A stretch of DNA of 21,096 bases. Origin: a virus. The translations under genes and the position numbers were made by a program. Location: positions 1-21,096 of IMG/VR virus record IMGVR_UViG_3300020180_000515; one strand, 5' to 3'. The notes beneath the pieces are model-generated. The model did no database searches. It saw only the letters and a program-made list of their open reading frames with translations, and was not told the DNA's origin. Of the stretch, positions 1 to 5,563 are shown piece by piece (positions within the stretch are counted from its first letter, which is position 1; each line of letters begins with the position of its first letter).

Positions 1-110
1 TCGCCGCACTCCTCCTCCTCAATCTGGTAGATGTTGAAAACTACCCTGGCGTTCTCCTCCTCCTCCTCCGATCCCAGTCGCCGCACTCCTCCTCCTCAAT
101 CTGGTAGATG
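1..110 (+). repeat. 33-bp direct repeat (two copies) in CTC-rich DNA
   Basis: Positions 1-33 and 78-110 are identical over 33 bp, beginning TCGCCGCACTCCTCCTCCTC and ending in GGTAGATG. The 44 bp between them contain a further run of CTC/TCC triplets (about 54-68). The first copy starts exactly at the window edge, so the true repeat may extend to the left and more copies may exist outside. Confidence 0.85.
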
Positions 111-556
111 AGCGATAGCAATGCAGCACACAAAACAATCAAACCAACGCAAGCTAACCTATGCACACTCAACCATTTAGCACATAATCAAGGAACATCG
201 AACTAGAGCTAAGTGCCACTACTCTAGCTATCCGGTAACAGTTGCTATAACCGCCGCCAAAATCCATCCTCAGCACAAGCTGACATCTACTAGACTCACA
301 GTGATTCCCCCCACTTCGATTCCCCAGACAAGACACAAGACAACACAAGCAACAATAGACAAGGCAGGTATAGACATGAGGATAACCGACGCAACTAACG
401 ACACGCGCTAGCAGGCACACTATCGGGGTAGCAGGGTATCAGGCGACTACCAGATAGCGATCATCTACCAGACGGATAGAGACACGCTACAAAGCGCGCA
501 ATGAAGCATTAGAACGAATGATATCAACACTATACGCGCATCCATCGGGTAACCGT

Positions 557-629
557 CATCTACTTACGCTCTAGCAGCGATCATCTACCTACGCTCTAGC
601 AGCGATCATCTACCTACGCTCTAGCAGCG
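557..629 (+). repeat. Three tandem 25-bp repeats
   Basis: Units at 557-581, 582-606 and 607-629 (the last truncated by 2 bp) are identical except for one T/C change in the first. Each starts CATCTAC and ends in CTCTAGCAGCG. A partial match (AGCGATCATCTACC) occurs at 457-470. The units abut with no spacers, so this is an iteron-like tandem repeat and not a CRISPR. Confidence 0.9.
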
Positions 630-701
630 TGTATCTACTATTCCTCTATCTGCCTTATTATCAACACTTTACAAGCTTTCACCCTCTCAGCTTTCGCGTG
701 C

Positions 702-761
702 CCTTAGGGGACCTATGTAAAAATTACACGAATCCTTAGGGGCCCTATGTAAAAATTACAC
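702..761 (+). repeat. Twin 28-bp elements with TGTAA-N3-TTACA dyads
   Basis: Two copies, 702-729 and 734-761, differ at one position. Each contains the small dyad CCTTAGG followed by the perfect dyad TGTAAAAATTACA (716-728 and 748-760). The dyad centres are 32 bp apart, about three helical turns, so both would face the same side of DNA. This geometry is typical of paired operators for a dimeric DNA-binding protein, but no gene starts close by. Confidence 0.8.
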
Positions 762-905
762 CATTAGTGAAACCTATACCCCTATAAGTTTCAATGTGGT
801 GTTGGTGCAGGGGCCTCCAGCGGCGCGTGCCAGCGCAAATTTTAGAACTATACGGGTAGGGCACTTCTGTTTCCGGAAATTTTGTACTATAGGTATAGGA
901 CTCCG

Positions 906-1074
906 TTATCCGCTATAGTTATCCGCTATAGTTATCCGCTATAGTTATCCGCTATAGTTATCCGCTATAGTTATCCGCTATAGTTATCTGCTATAGTTAT
1001 CTGCTATAGTTATCCGCTATAGTTATCCGCTATAGTTATCCGCTATAGTTATCTGCTATAGTTATCTGCTATAG
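906..1074 (+). repeat. Array of thirteen 13-bp units (TTAT[C/T]YGCTATAG type)
   Basis: Thirteen contiguous 13-bp units, TTATCCGCTATAG or TTATCTGCTATAG, fill 906-1074 without interruption. The C/T variant order is CCCCCC TT CCC TT, so units 4-8 (945-1009) and 9-13 (1010-1074) are an exact 65-bp duplication. Each junction creates TATAGT, and each unit carries GCTATAG. The period is not a multiple of three and no ORF uses it, so it is not a protein repeat. Iterons of a replication origin or an array of regulator sites are the best explanations. Confidence 0.95.
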
Positions 1075-1240
1075 TTATAGCGATTACAGCCCATTGGCTT
1101 CTACTCAGGTACAGCTATTAGGTATAGTAAGATACCCACCCACCGCATAAGACTCAAGACTCTAGGCTTTTATAAGATACAGCTAGAGGTACATCTCCAA
1201 GGATCTCTTTTTTTGGACATTCCCAAAAGGTGCGCTCCTA

Positions 1241-1268
1241 TTGTTATAAAGGCAATCTTTCGATTGCC
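1241..1268 (-). terminator. Terminator of the leftmost leftward unit
   Basis: The leftward transcript would form the hairpin GGCAATC-GAAA-GATTGCC (positions 1268 to 1251: 7-bp stem, GAAA tetraloop) followed by TTTATAA. It lies 37 bp beyond the stop codon of the last leftward gene. The T-tract is short, so efficiency may be moderate. Confidence 0.7.
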
Positions 1269-1305
1269 CTTTGATGATTTAGCAGATAACGGTACTGGAG
1301 GAATA

Positions 1306-1761
1306 TCAGTTTTGTGGTAGCCCTGAAGGTAGGAAGGCACGCAGGTAGTTCTGTATCAAGACATGCTTTATAGAAAACAGTTCCTTATAGGTACGACATC
1401 GTGCTATGTTGCCTGTACTGTTAGTAGTGAACCTTACAAGTAAGAGCTTTTTGTAGGTCACTGGATTCAGGTAATGGATTTGAGCCGTTACATTTACGTT
1501 GCCCTTATTAATTAAGGCAACTACCTCTTCTGGTTTATCGTATTTCTCGGTAGTGGTATATTGAGCATCATTGAAAAGGGGTACGAGGGTAGCTTCGTAG
1601 GGACGTGCCACGGTTATGATATTCGTTAACTCCTCTACTATATGAACTAGCTCGAGTCGTAATAGAGGATGCAGGAAGTCATCCTTTAATTGTTCTTCGA
1701 GAGCTGCTATAGCTCTCTTTAGAGCATCTTGGGTGCTCGTGCCCAAACCAGGTCTAATCAT
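1306..1761 (-). CDS. Small early protein, paralogue family A (151 aa)
   Basis: I do not recognise a named family. Residues 57-150 align by eye with three neighbouring proteins encoded at 1818-2117, 2117-2515 and 3488-3841. The shared pattern is a PE-VV segment, a strand ending in Y-NP, a short hydrophobic strand with a central G, then H-LIQ-YL---LP near the C-terminus. Residues 1-56 are an extra, mostly helical segment (LKRAIAALEEQLKDD) that the paralogues lack. The start ATG has AAGGG about 9 nt upstream. It is the last gene of its unit, 56 bp behind the previous gene, with a hairpin terminator just beyond. Role unknown; position suggests an early accessory protein. Confidence 0.8.
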   Translation of the reverse strand: MIRPGLGTSTQDALKRAIAALEEQLKDDFLHPLLRLELVHIVEELTNIITVARPYEATLVPLFNDAQYTTTEKYDKPEEVVALINKGNVNVTAQIHYLNPVTYKKLLLVRFTTNSTGNIARCRTYKELFSIKHVLIQNYLRAFLPSGLPQN

Positions 1762-1817
1762 TACAGGTACCCTTCTATTTACGATCGCTTGTTTCTTGTA
1801 GTGTTCTTTGATACCAG

Positions 1818-2117
1818 TTATGGCAAGTCGTCATCGGGTAGCCTAGAGAGTAGGTAATCCTGGATGAGGATATGACGCCTCTGTTCGAGAGATCTATAAG
1901 GCAGGTAGCCTGTAATGATGCCCTTGTCGTCGATGACGCATTTCACGATACAGTGACGGATGCTGAGATGAGGGTTGTTATAGTCGAGGTGGACTGTGGC
2001 TCCCTTGATCTTTTCGAGCACAGAAACTACGTCTTCTGGGTTCTCGTAGCGACGTAGGTCTGTGGTATCTTCGCCAAGCGCTCCATACTTGGTAACTACG
2101 ATATAAGGTCCCGGCAT
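1818..2117 (-). CDS. Small early protein, paralogue family A (99 aa)
   Basis: This is the shortest and cleanest version of family A, consisting of the shared domain alone. It begins PYIVVTKYG, has NPEDVVSVLEKI near residue 26, a strand ending in LDYNNP, a CVIDDKGIITGY strand pair, and ends HILIQDYLLSRLP. The similarity to the 1306-1761 protein is strongest (PE-VV...NP...HxLIQxYL...LP). Its start overlaps the preceding stop by one base (TAATG), implying translational coupling. No catalytic motif is visible. The fold is probably a small alpha/beta domain; function unknown. Confidence 0.82.
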   Translation of the reverse strand: MPGPYIVVTKYGALGEDTTDLRRYENPEDVVSVLEKIKGATVHLDYNNPHLSIRHCIVKCVIDDKGIITGYLPYRSLEQRRHILIQDYLLSRLPDDDLP

Positions 2118-2515
2118 TATCTGCGGCTCCGATATAGTTTCAAATTCTTGGCCACAGGTCGCTTAAAGACCCATTGGTAGAGGATAGCATTATTTTCCTC
2201 CAGGATAGCAGGGCCTTGTACACATTGGTAGAGCGCCCCGGTAGAGTCGATAAAACATTGTAGAATTGGCCTATGCCGCCATTCAAGGTCTTTTGTGGCT
2301 CTGTTAGCAACCTGTTCATCAACATAGATTTCCAGGTACGCCTCCGTGATCGTGTCGATGCGCTTAACGATGCCCTCGGCAGTTTTGTAGCTATAGACAT
2401 CATCTGCATCTTTAGACACCAGTACACTATACGGTTTATCCGCCCTGCGAGCCTCATACTTTTGAATCGCCTCGAGATCGCGTTTATTCCAGTACCTGAC
2501 AGCCGCTTGGTTCAT
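2117..2515 (-). CDS. Small early protein, divergent paralogue family A (132 aa)
   Basis: A divergent family A member. Residues from about 28 onward repeat the layout: KPYSVLVSK, a Y-x-TAEGIVKRI helix, a strand (AYLEIYVDE), then ILQCFIDSTGALYQC and a C-terminal helix with W. It differs by an N-terminal charged helix (NKRDLEAIQKYEARRAD) and by losing the LP ending. The start overlaps the stop of the preceding gene by one base (TAATG), and GAAGG lies 7 nt upstream. Function unknown. A minus-strand ORF in another frame at 2140-2457 and a plus-strand ORF at 2273-2542 are shadows. Confidence 0.78.
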   Translation of the reverse strand: MNQAAVRYWNKRDLEAIQKYEARRADKPYSVLVSKDADDVYSYKTAEGIVKRIDTITEAYLEIYVDEQVANRATKDLEWRHRPILQCFIDSTGALYQCVQGPAILEENNAILYQWVFKRPVAKNLKLYRSRR

Positions 2516-3102
2516 TATTTACCTTCTTTCACTTCCACATAAGTTTTCGTACCAGGGTCCCATTGCACGATTCTGTTTGTGTATCCAAATTCAGCCCCAA
2601 CTTCAGTTAATCGGTCGTCAACGTCGATGATAAGAGAGACACCCCAATTCTTAGTATTCCGGATTAAAAATGTATCCGGTCTAACTACAATCTTATCGTT
2701 GCTTCCTAAGAAAACGTTTCGGTCGTAGCTATCGCAAGCCGCATAGCAGCCAGTTTTAGTTAATAGTTTAACCGATTCCATTTCTTCAGGTTCCCAAATA
2801 GAAAACCCTTCCAGCAACTGAAAAAAAGTACTGGCTTGTTCTTTACAACCAATCATACTAAAGTTTCTCCAGTTCTGGCAATTAGGGCACTTAACCCAAA
2901 AAGATACCATAGCGCTATACTTAGTATAGTTTGAGGTACCTAGGTAAAATTCGATTTGCCCCACAACTTCTGTGTTAAAGTGTAGAGCCGCAGTTTCGCG
3001 CCCGTAAGTTTCTAGTACCTTACAAGCTCTAATCATTTGCTCTGTAGTGAGCAAACCTCCCTGACTTAAGATCACCGCGTAAATACTGTTTTCCGAAGAC
3101 AT
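2515..3102 (-). CDS. Hypothetical protein with a Cys cluster (195 aa)
   Basis: Unrecognised. The most notable feature is the cluster CPNC at residues 72-75 with a third Cys at 86, which could hold a metal together with a fourth ligand elsewhere, though it is not a complete zinc-finger pattern. The C-terminal third has a strand-rich segment (WGVSLIIDVDDRL) followed by a charged tail. It has a good Shine-Dalgarno (AAGGA, 7 nt before ATG) and overlaps the next gene by one base. It is larger than its neighbours and, unlike them, does not belong to family A. Function unknown. Confidence 0.8.
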   Translation of the reverse strand: MSSENSIYAVILSQGGLLTTEQMIRACKVLETYGRETAALHFNTEVVGQIEFYLGTSNYTKYSAMVSFWVKCPNCQNWRNFSMIGCKEQASTFFQLLEGFSIWEPEEMESVKLLTKTGCYAACDSYDRNVFLGSNDKIVVRPDTFLIRNTKNWGVSLIIDVDDRLTEVGAEFGYTNRIVQWDPGTKTYVEVKEGK

Positions 3103-3103
3103 G

Positions 3104-3169
3104 TTACTTTCCTTGAATCCTTTCTTGTTTCACTACTAGACGCACCTGTGTAAGCATTGCGTTATCCAT
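3104..3169 (-). CDS. Possible 21-residue mini-ORF
   Basis: An ATG begins one base after the stop of the 3171-3497 gene (TAACATG) and opens a 21-codon frame (MDNAMLTQVRLVVKQERIQG, then K and stop) that ends just before the start of the 2515-3102 gene. It fills an otherwise empty 68-bp gap and would pass ribosomes on by coupling. There is no good Shine-Dalgarno and it is too short to judge by composition, so it may be chance. Confidence 0.25.
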   Translation of the reverse strand: MDNAMLTQVRLVVKQERIQGK

Positions 3170-3170
3170 G

Positions 3171-3497
3171 TTATTGATCCGCCACTCGTTGCCAGCCTAT
3201 ATAGGTTGCGGTAACTTCAACCTGCCCGCAACGTGCCGTTCCAACGATCCTGAACACGAACCCAAACGGGCGCTTGTTCATTTTCACCAGTTCTATCCCT
3301 TCCGGTAGTACCCCACGAATCGGTATTGCGTAATCGGCAATCCGTTCGTGCCCTTTCTCGTCCTGCCATCTCCCCCATAGGTAGCCAAGCAATTTGTGAA
3401 AACTCGGCGCCGCTACAAAGCTAGAGATTAGCGCCAAGTTTCCTTCAGTCATCATACCCGAAGGTATTTGTTTCGTTGTTAACCTGATTACAGGCAT
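3171..3497 (-). CDS. Hypothetical early protein (108 aa)
   Basis: Unrecognised small protein. It is beta-rich in its second half: a PIRGVLPEGIELVKMN segment, then FGFVFRIVGTARCGQVEV. No signal peptide, membrane segment or catalytic motif is evident. The start ATG lies inside the end of the upstream gene (10-bp overlap), with AAGGAAG about 9 nt upstream. It is the second gene of the unit driven from the cassette at 3851-4023. Function unknown. Confidence 0.75.
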   Translation of the reverse strand: MPVIRLTTKQIPSGMMTEGNLALISSFVAAPSFHKLLGYLWGRWQDEKGHERIADYAIPIRGVLPEGIELVKMNKRPFGFVFRIVGTARCGQVEVTATYIGWQRVADQ

Positions 3498-3841
3498 AAT
3501 GCCACTTCCTTTTTCTGCCTTTTCTGTTTCGATACCGGAGGAGGCAGTTTACTCATGAGCCACGCTACTATAGGCTCGTGGTTGCCATCCGTAAGACGCT
3601 CGCCTACTTCACATGAGGCTATCGCTCCCGATGCACCCATCACTATTGTGAACATGTACCACTCCATACATGGATCGCCGTAGGTGTTGTGGTGCAACGA
3701 AATAGTCGCGCTCTTTTTAAGGCTTTTTAGTAGCCCGACTACAGGTTCGATTCTCTCGAATCGGTAAATGCCTTCGATCGCAGAGCTGTGTCTCGTTTCC
3801 ACTGTTACAACATATGGTTCCGAATGCCATGGTTTTCGCAT
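3488..3841 (-). CDS. Small early protein, paralogue family A, first gene of unit 3 (117 aa)
   Basis: A family A member: EPYVVTVETR at the start, an EPVVGLLKSLKKSATISLHHN segment of the same shape as in the 1818-2117 protein, a strand pair around ASGAIASC, and an ending HEPIVAWLMSKLPPP, followed here by a basic tail (KQKRQKKE). It is the first gene after the promoter cassette. The leader AGGAG is 16 nt from the ATG. At the position where the other cassettes have their ATG, this one has an in-frame ATA (3848-3850), so the ancestral start seems to have moved three codons downstream. Function unknown. Confidence 0.8.
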   Translation of the reverse strand: MRKPWHSEPYVVTVETRHSSAIEGIYRFERIEPVVGLLKSLKKSATISLHHNTYGDPCMEWYMFTIVMGASGAIASCEVGERLTDGNHEPIVAWLMSKLPPPVSKQKRQKKEVALCL

Positions 3842-3850
3842 TGTCTTTAT

Positions 3851-4023
3851 CTGTAAACTCCTAAGTTAAGTTAATAGCTTAATGCTATATATCTATTAAC
3901 ACTATACTTGCATTTACCATCATCTCAGCAGTTATTTTTTAGTTATTTTTACTATACCTCGCCACCGCTATAAGTTCGCACTATCCGCATATTTTTGTTA
4001 TTTATATTTCCCCACAAACTCAC
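3851..4023 (-). promoter_or_regulatory. Leftward promoter/leader cassette, copy A
   Basis: This 173-bp block is nearly identical to 4935-5105, and its gene-proximal 100 bp also match 9397-9497. Read leftward it has a TATAGT -10-like hexamer (3906-3901) with CTGAGA 16 bp upstream as a weak -35, then a leader with the hairpin ATAGC-TTAAT-GCTAT (3874-3888) nested in an outer dyad TTAATAG/CTATTAA (3871-3899), then an AGGAG ribosome site. A second TATAGT lies at 3956-3951. Conservation of non-coding sequence at three unit starts is the main evidence for a regulatory role. Confidence 0.75.
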
Positions 4024-4119
4024 GCTACGCCAGTACCTCTCGTAAACACACAATCCCCCCAACTACAGCCACACAATTCAGTCTAGCCCGCGCTACGCTG
4101 TTACTATTAGCACTTCTCT

Positions 4120-4137
4120 GCTATATATATATACAGC
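4120..4137. promoter_or_regulatory. AT-rich palindrome behind cassette A
   Basis: GCTATATATATATACAGC is an imperfect palindrome. Its counterparts stand behind the other two cassettes at 5107-5122 and 9510-9525. Between it and cassette A lie about 95 bp (4024-4118) that copy B lacks; that stretch is flanked by CGCTACGC at 4023-4030 and 4091-4098 and shows no gene. Confidence 0.45.
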
Positions 4138-4151
4138 CAACAACCAGCAAT

Positions 4152-4202
4152 AAAAAATGGTAGCAAACTAAGAGCTGTTAAACTCCTAGCCGCTACCCTT
4201 TT
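4152..4202 (-). terminator. Terminator of leftward unit 2
   Basis: A long inverted repeat: AAAAATGGTAGC (4153-4164) against GCTACCCTTTT (4192-4202, one mismatch), with an inner CTAAGAG/CTCCTAG stem. Read leftward, the stem is followed by a T-rich tract. It lies 30 bp beyond the stop of the 4234-4575 gene and is a close copy of the terminator at 5138-5187. Confidence 0.75.
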
Positions 4203-4233
4203 CAGGTATCCTCAATGCGGTTTCTAGTTTTTA

Positions 4234-4575
4234 CTATACGCCAAGTGAAACAGTTATGTGCCATTCCGCCACAATACACAAGAACTTTTCAAAAGACTTA
4301 AGACCTATACCAGACTCAAGTAACTTGTACTTATACTCCAAGGAGCATGAAGGTACCGGAACCTTCAGGTACATTCTAGCTGACCAAGCACCTGTCAAAG
4401 GATGTACTATTACGTAGAGCCTAGTTTCGACGCAATGTCGATACACTTCTTCAGGGCCTATCTCCGAATTAAGAGTACGCGCCATATGTGTATCGGCAAC
4501 CCAACTGTTACCCTCACTGAGTAACTCGTAAAATGGGTTAGCTGGTTTCTCGTCTCTTTTTGTTGTAAGAGCCAT
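4234..4575 (-). CDS. Hypothetical early protein (113 aa)
   Basis: Unrecognised. It is an apparently soluble protein with a central strand pair (RLYVIVHPLTGAWSARMYLKV) and a C-terminal helix plus strand ending AEWHITVSLGV. It has no transmembrane segment or metal motif. It follows the 4584-4934 gene by 8 bp, and the GGGAG about 14 nt before its ATG lies in the end of that gene. These two genes are the whole of leftward unit 2, bounded by the cassette at 4935-5105 and the terminator at 4152-4202, so they are expected to be expressed together. Function unknown. Confidence 0.75.
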   Translation of the reverse strand: MALTTKRDEKPANPFYELLSEGNSWVADTHMARTLNSEIGPEEVYRHCVETRLYVIVHPLTGAWSARMYLKVPVPSCSLEYKYKLLESGIGLKSFEKFLCIVAEWHITVSLGV

Positions 4576-4583
4576 GTTTTGTT

Positions 4584-4934
4584 TTACACTCCCTTCTTTT
4601 CTTCAACTGTCGCCAAGCGTAGCGACGTAGGAGTCACACGCCATTTTGTTCCGATCGCGCATCCTCGCATGAAACCTTGTCCGTGGTAGTTAAGAAGTTT
4701 CACAACTTCACAACTAATGGTTTTGGCATTGACGCCAGTCACCTTCGCCACAATGAGAACAGCACTTCTCGGGTCCTTAAAGACCACAACGTCTCGGAAG
4801 TTTATTTTTCCTCGTGCCTCATAAGAGATACGGTCCATACCCATGTTTACCGCAGTACGCAACTTAACCAGTTGCGCCTCTGTTGCAAACTCCCGAATAT
4901 TATCCAAAGCCTGTTCGAACATTTCGTTATCCAT
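4584..4934 (-). CDS. Small SH3-like/KOW-like phage protein (116 aa)
   Basis: The C-terminal 70 residues follow a pattern seen in many small phage proteins with an SH3-like barrel: a strand (KINFRDVVVFKD), a strand pair (AVLIVAKVTGVNAKTISCEV), and a closing GTKWRVTPTSLRLA. The first 45 residues are helical (MFEQALDNIREFATEAQLVKL). Members of such families are usually uncharacterised and may bind nucleic acid or protein; that is inference. It is the first gene after cassette B, with AGGAG 7 nt from the ATG, so it should be strongly translated. Confidence 0.8.
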   Translation of the reverse strand: MDNEMFEQALDNIREFATEAQLVKLRTAVNMGMDRISYEARGKINFRDVVVFKDPRSAVLIVAKVTGVNAKTISCEVVKLLNYHGQGFMRGCAIGTKWRVTPTSLRLATVEEKKGV

Positions 4935-5105
4935 CTGTAAACTCCTAAGTTAAGTTAATAGCTTAATGCTATATATCTATTAACACTATACTTGCATTCA
5001 CCAGCATCTTAGCAGTTATCTTTTAGGTTTTTACTATACCTCGCCACCGCTATAAGTTCGCACTATCCGCATATTTTTGTTATTTATATTTCCCCACAAA
5101 CTCAC
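4935..5105 (-). promoter_or_regulatory. Leftward promoter/leader cassette, copy B
   Basis: This 171-bp block is nearly identical to 3851-4023. The -10-like TATAGT is at 4990-4985 (and a second at 5038-5033), the leader hairpin ATAGC-TTAAT-GCTAT at 4958-4972, the outer TTAATAG/CTATTAA dyad at 4955-4983, and AGGAG sits 7 nt before the ATG of the 4584-4934 gene. Differences from copy A are few and cluster between the -10 and the upstream T-rich stretch. Confidence 0.75.
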
Positions 5106-5106
5106 T

Positions 5107-5122
5107 GCTATATATATACAGC
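5107..5122. promoter_or_regulatory. AT-rich palindrome behind cassette B
   Basis: GCTATATATATACAGC is palindromic apart from one mismatched pair. It occupies the same place relative to cassette B as 4120-4137 does for A and 9510-9525 for C. It could be an operator or simply a helix-destabilising element. Confidence 0.45.
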
Positions 5123-5137
5123 CATCTATGAGCCAAT

Positions 5138-5187
5138 AAAAATGGTAGCAACCTAAGAGCTGTTAAACTCCTAGCCGCTACCATTTT
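5138..5187 (-). terminator. Terminator of leftward unit 1
   Basis: A perfect outer stem, AAAATGGTAGC (5139-5149) with GCTACCATTTT (5177-5187), plus an inner CTAAGAG/CTCCTAG stem with one mismatch. Read leftward it ends in CCATTTTTATT, a normal intrinsic-terminator T-tract. It lies 20 bp beyond the stop of the 5207-5533 gene and insulates unit 1 from the next promoter cassette. Read rightward the T-run is weaker. Confidence 0.8.
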
Positions 5188-5206
5188 CTGACTTGTGATA
5201 AGGTTA

Positions 5207-5533
5207 TTAGATAGACTGATACGGTTCACGAACTCCAGCTAACGAGCGCACCCAATAAGGCTTTTTATTTTGAAAGTATAGATCGTAATTGATCTTGGTA
5301 GTTTTATCATACAAGACCATTTTCAGCTGGTCTTTCACAATATCTAGAATTAAGATATGCTCCGGTAGGTAGGCTTTGGCTGCGTGTATCCACACATCAC
5401 ATTCCTTTATTGAGCTGTTACTAAACAATTTGTCTTTGAGACGTACCAACACGTCTATAAACTGCTTATTGTTTGAGAGCTTATCAAGCAAGTCTCGTGT
5501 AGCTCTCGGAGTGCCAACTGTTTGTTTAGGCAT
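5207..5533 (-). CDS. Hypothetical early protein (108 aa)
   Basis: Unrecognised. The N-terminal half is helical and charged (RDLLDKLSNNKQFIDVLVRLKDKLF). The C-terminal half is a probable beta-hairpin domain (HILILDIVKDQLKMVLYD, then INYDLYFQNKKPYWVRSL). It is the last gene of leftward unit 1, with the terminator 20 bp further on. The ribosome site is weak: AGGACTGG lies about 12 nt upstream. Function unknown. A plus-strand frame across 5376-5687 is a shadow. Confidence 0.75.
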   Translation of the reverse strand: MPKQTVGTPRATRDLLDKLSNNKQFIDVLVRLKDKLFSNSSIKECDVWIHAAKAYLPEHILILDIVKDQLKMVLYDKTTKINYDLYFQNKKPYWVRSLAGVREPYQSI

Positions 5534-5563
5534 CTTGTTTACCAGTCCTATTCATAAAGTAAT

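Larger units (their letters stand above)
1..1250. other. Repeat-rich non-coding left region
   Basis: No convincing gene lies here; the only ORF of note (minus strand, 169-420) is cysteine-rich, low in complexity and lacks a ribosome binding site. Instead there are several repeat classes, listed separately: a 33-bp direct repeat, three tandem 25-bp units, two 28-bp dyad elements and a 13 x 13-bp array. The heptamer CATCTAC recurs at about 284, 462, 557, 582 and 607, and in inverse orientation at 27 and 104. Between about 1075 and 1240 I see only scattered TATAG-like motifs and a T7 run near 1208-1214. Such a region in a phage could be an origin, a regulator-binding centre or a packaging/terminal zone; the sequence alone does not decide. 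Confidence 0.7.

Noticed and set aside
169-420. Minus-strand 83-residue ORF
   Set aside because: Cys/Val/Ser-rich low-complexity product, no ribosome site, no neighbour, lies in repeat-rich DNA.
557-629. CRISPR array
   Set aside because: The repeats abut directly with no spacers, and there are no cas genes.
4000-4023. DnaA box in TTTCCCCACA of cassettes A and B
   Set aside because: It differs from TTATCCACA at two positions and occurs in promoter cassettes, not in the repeat-rich left region.
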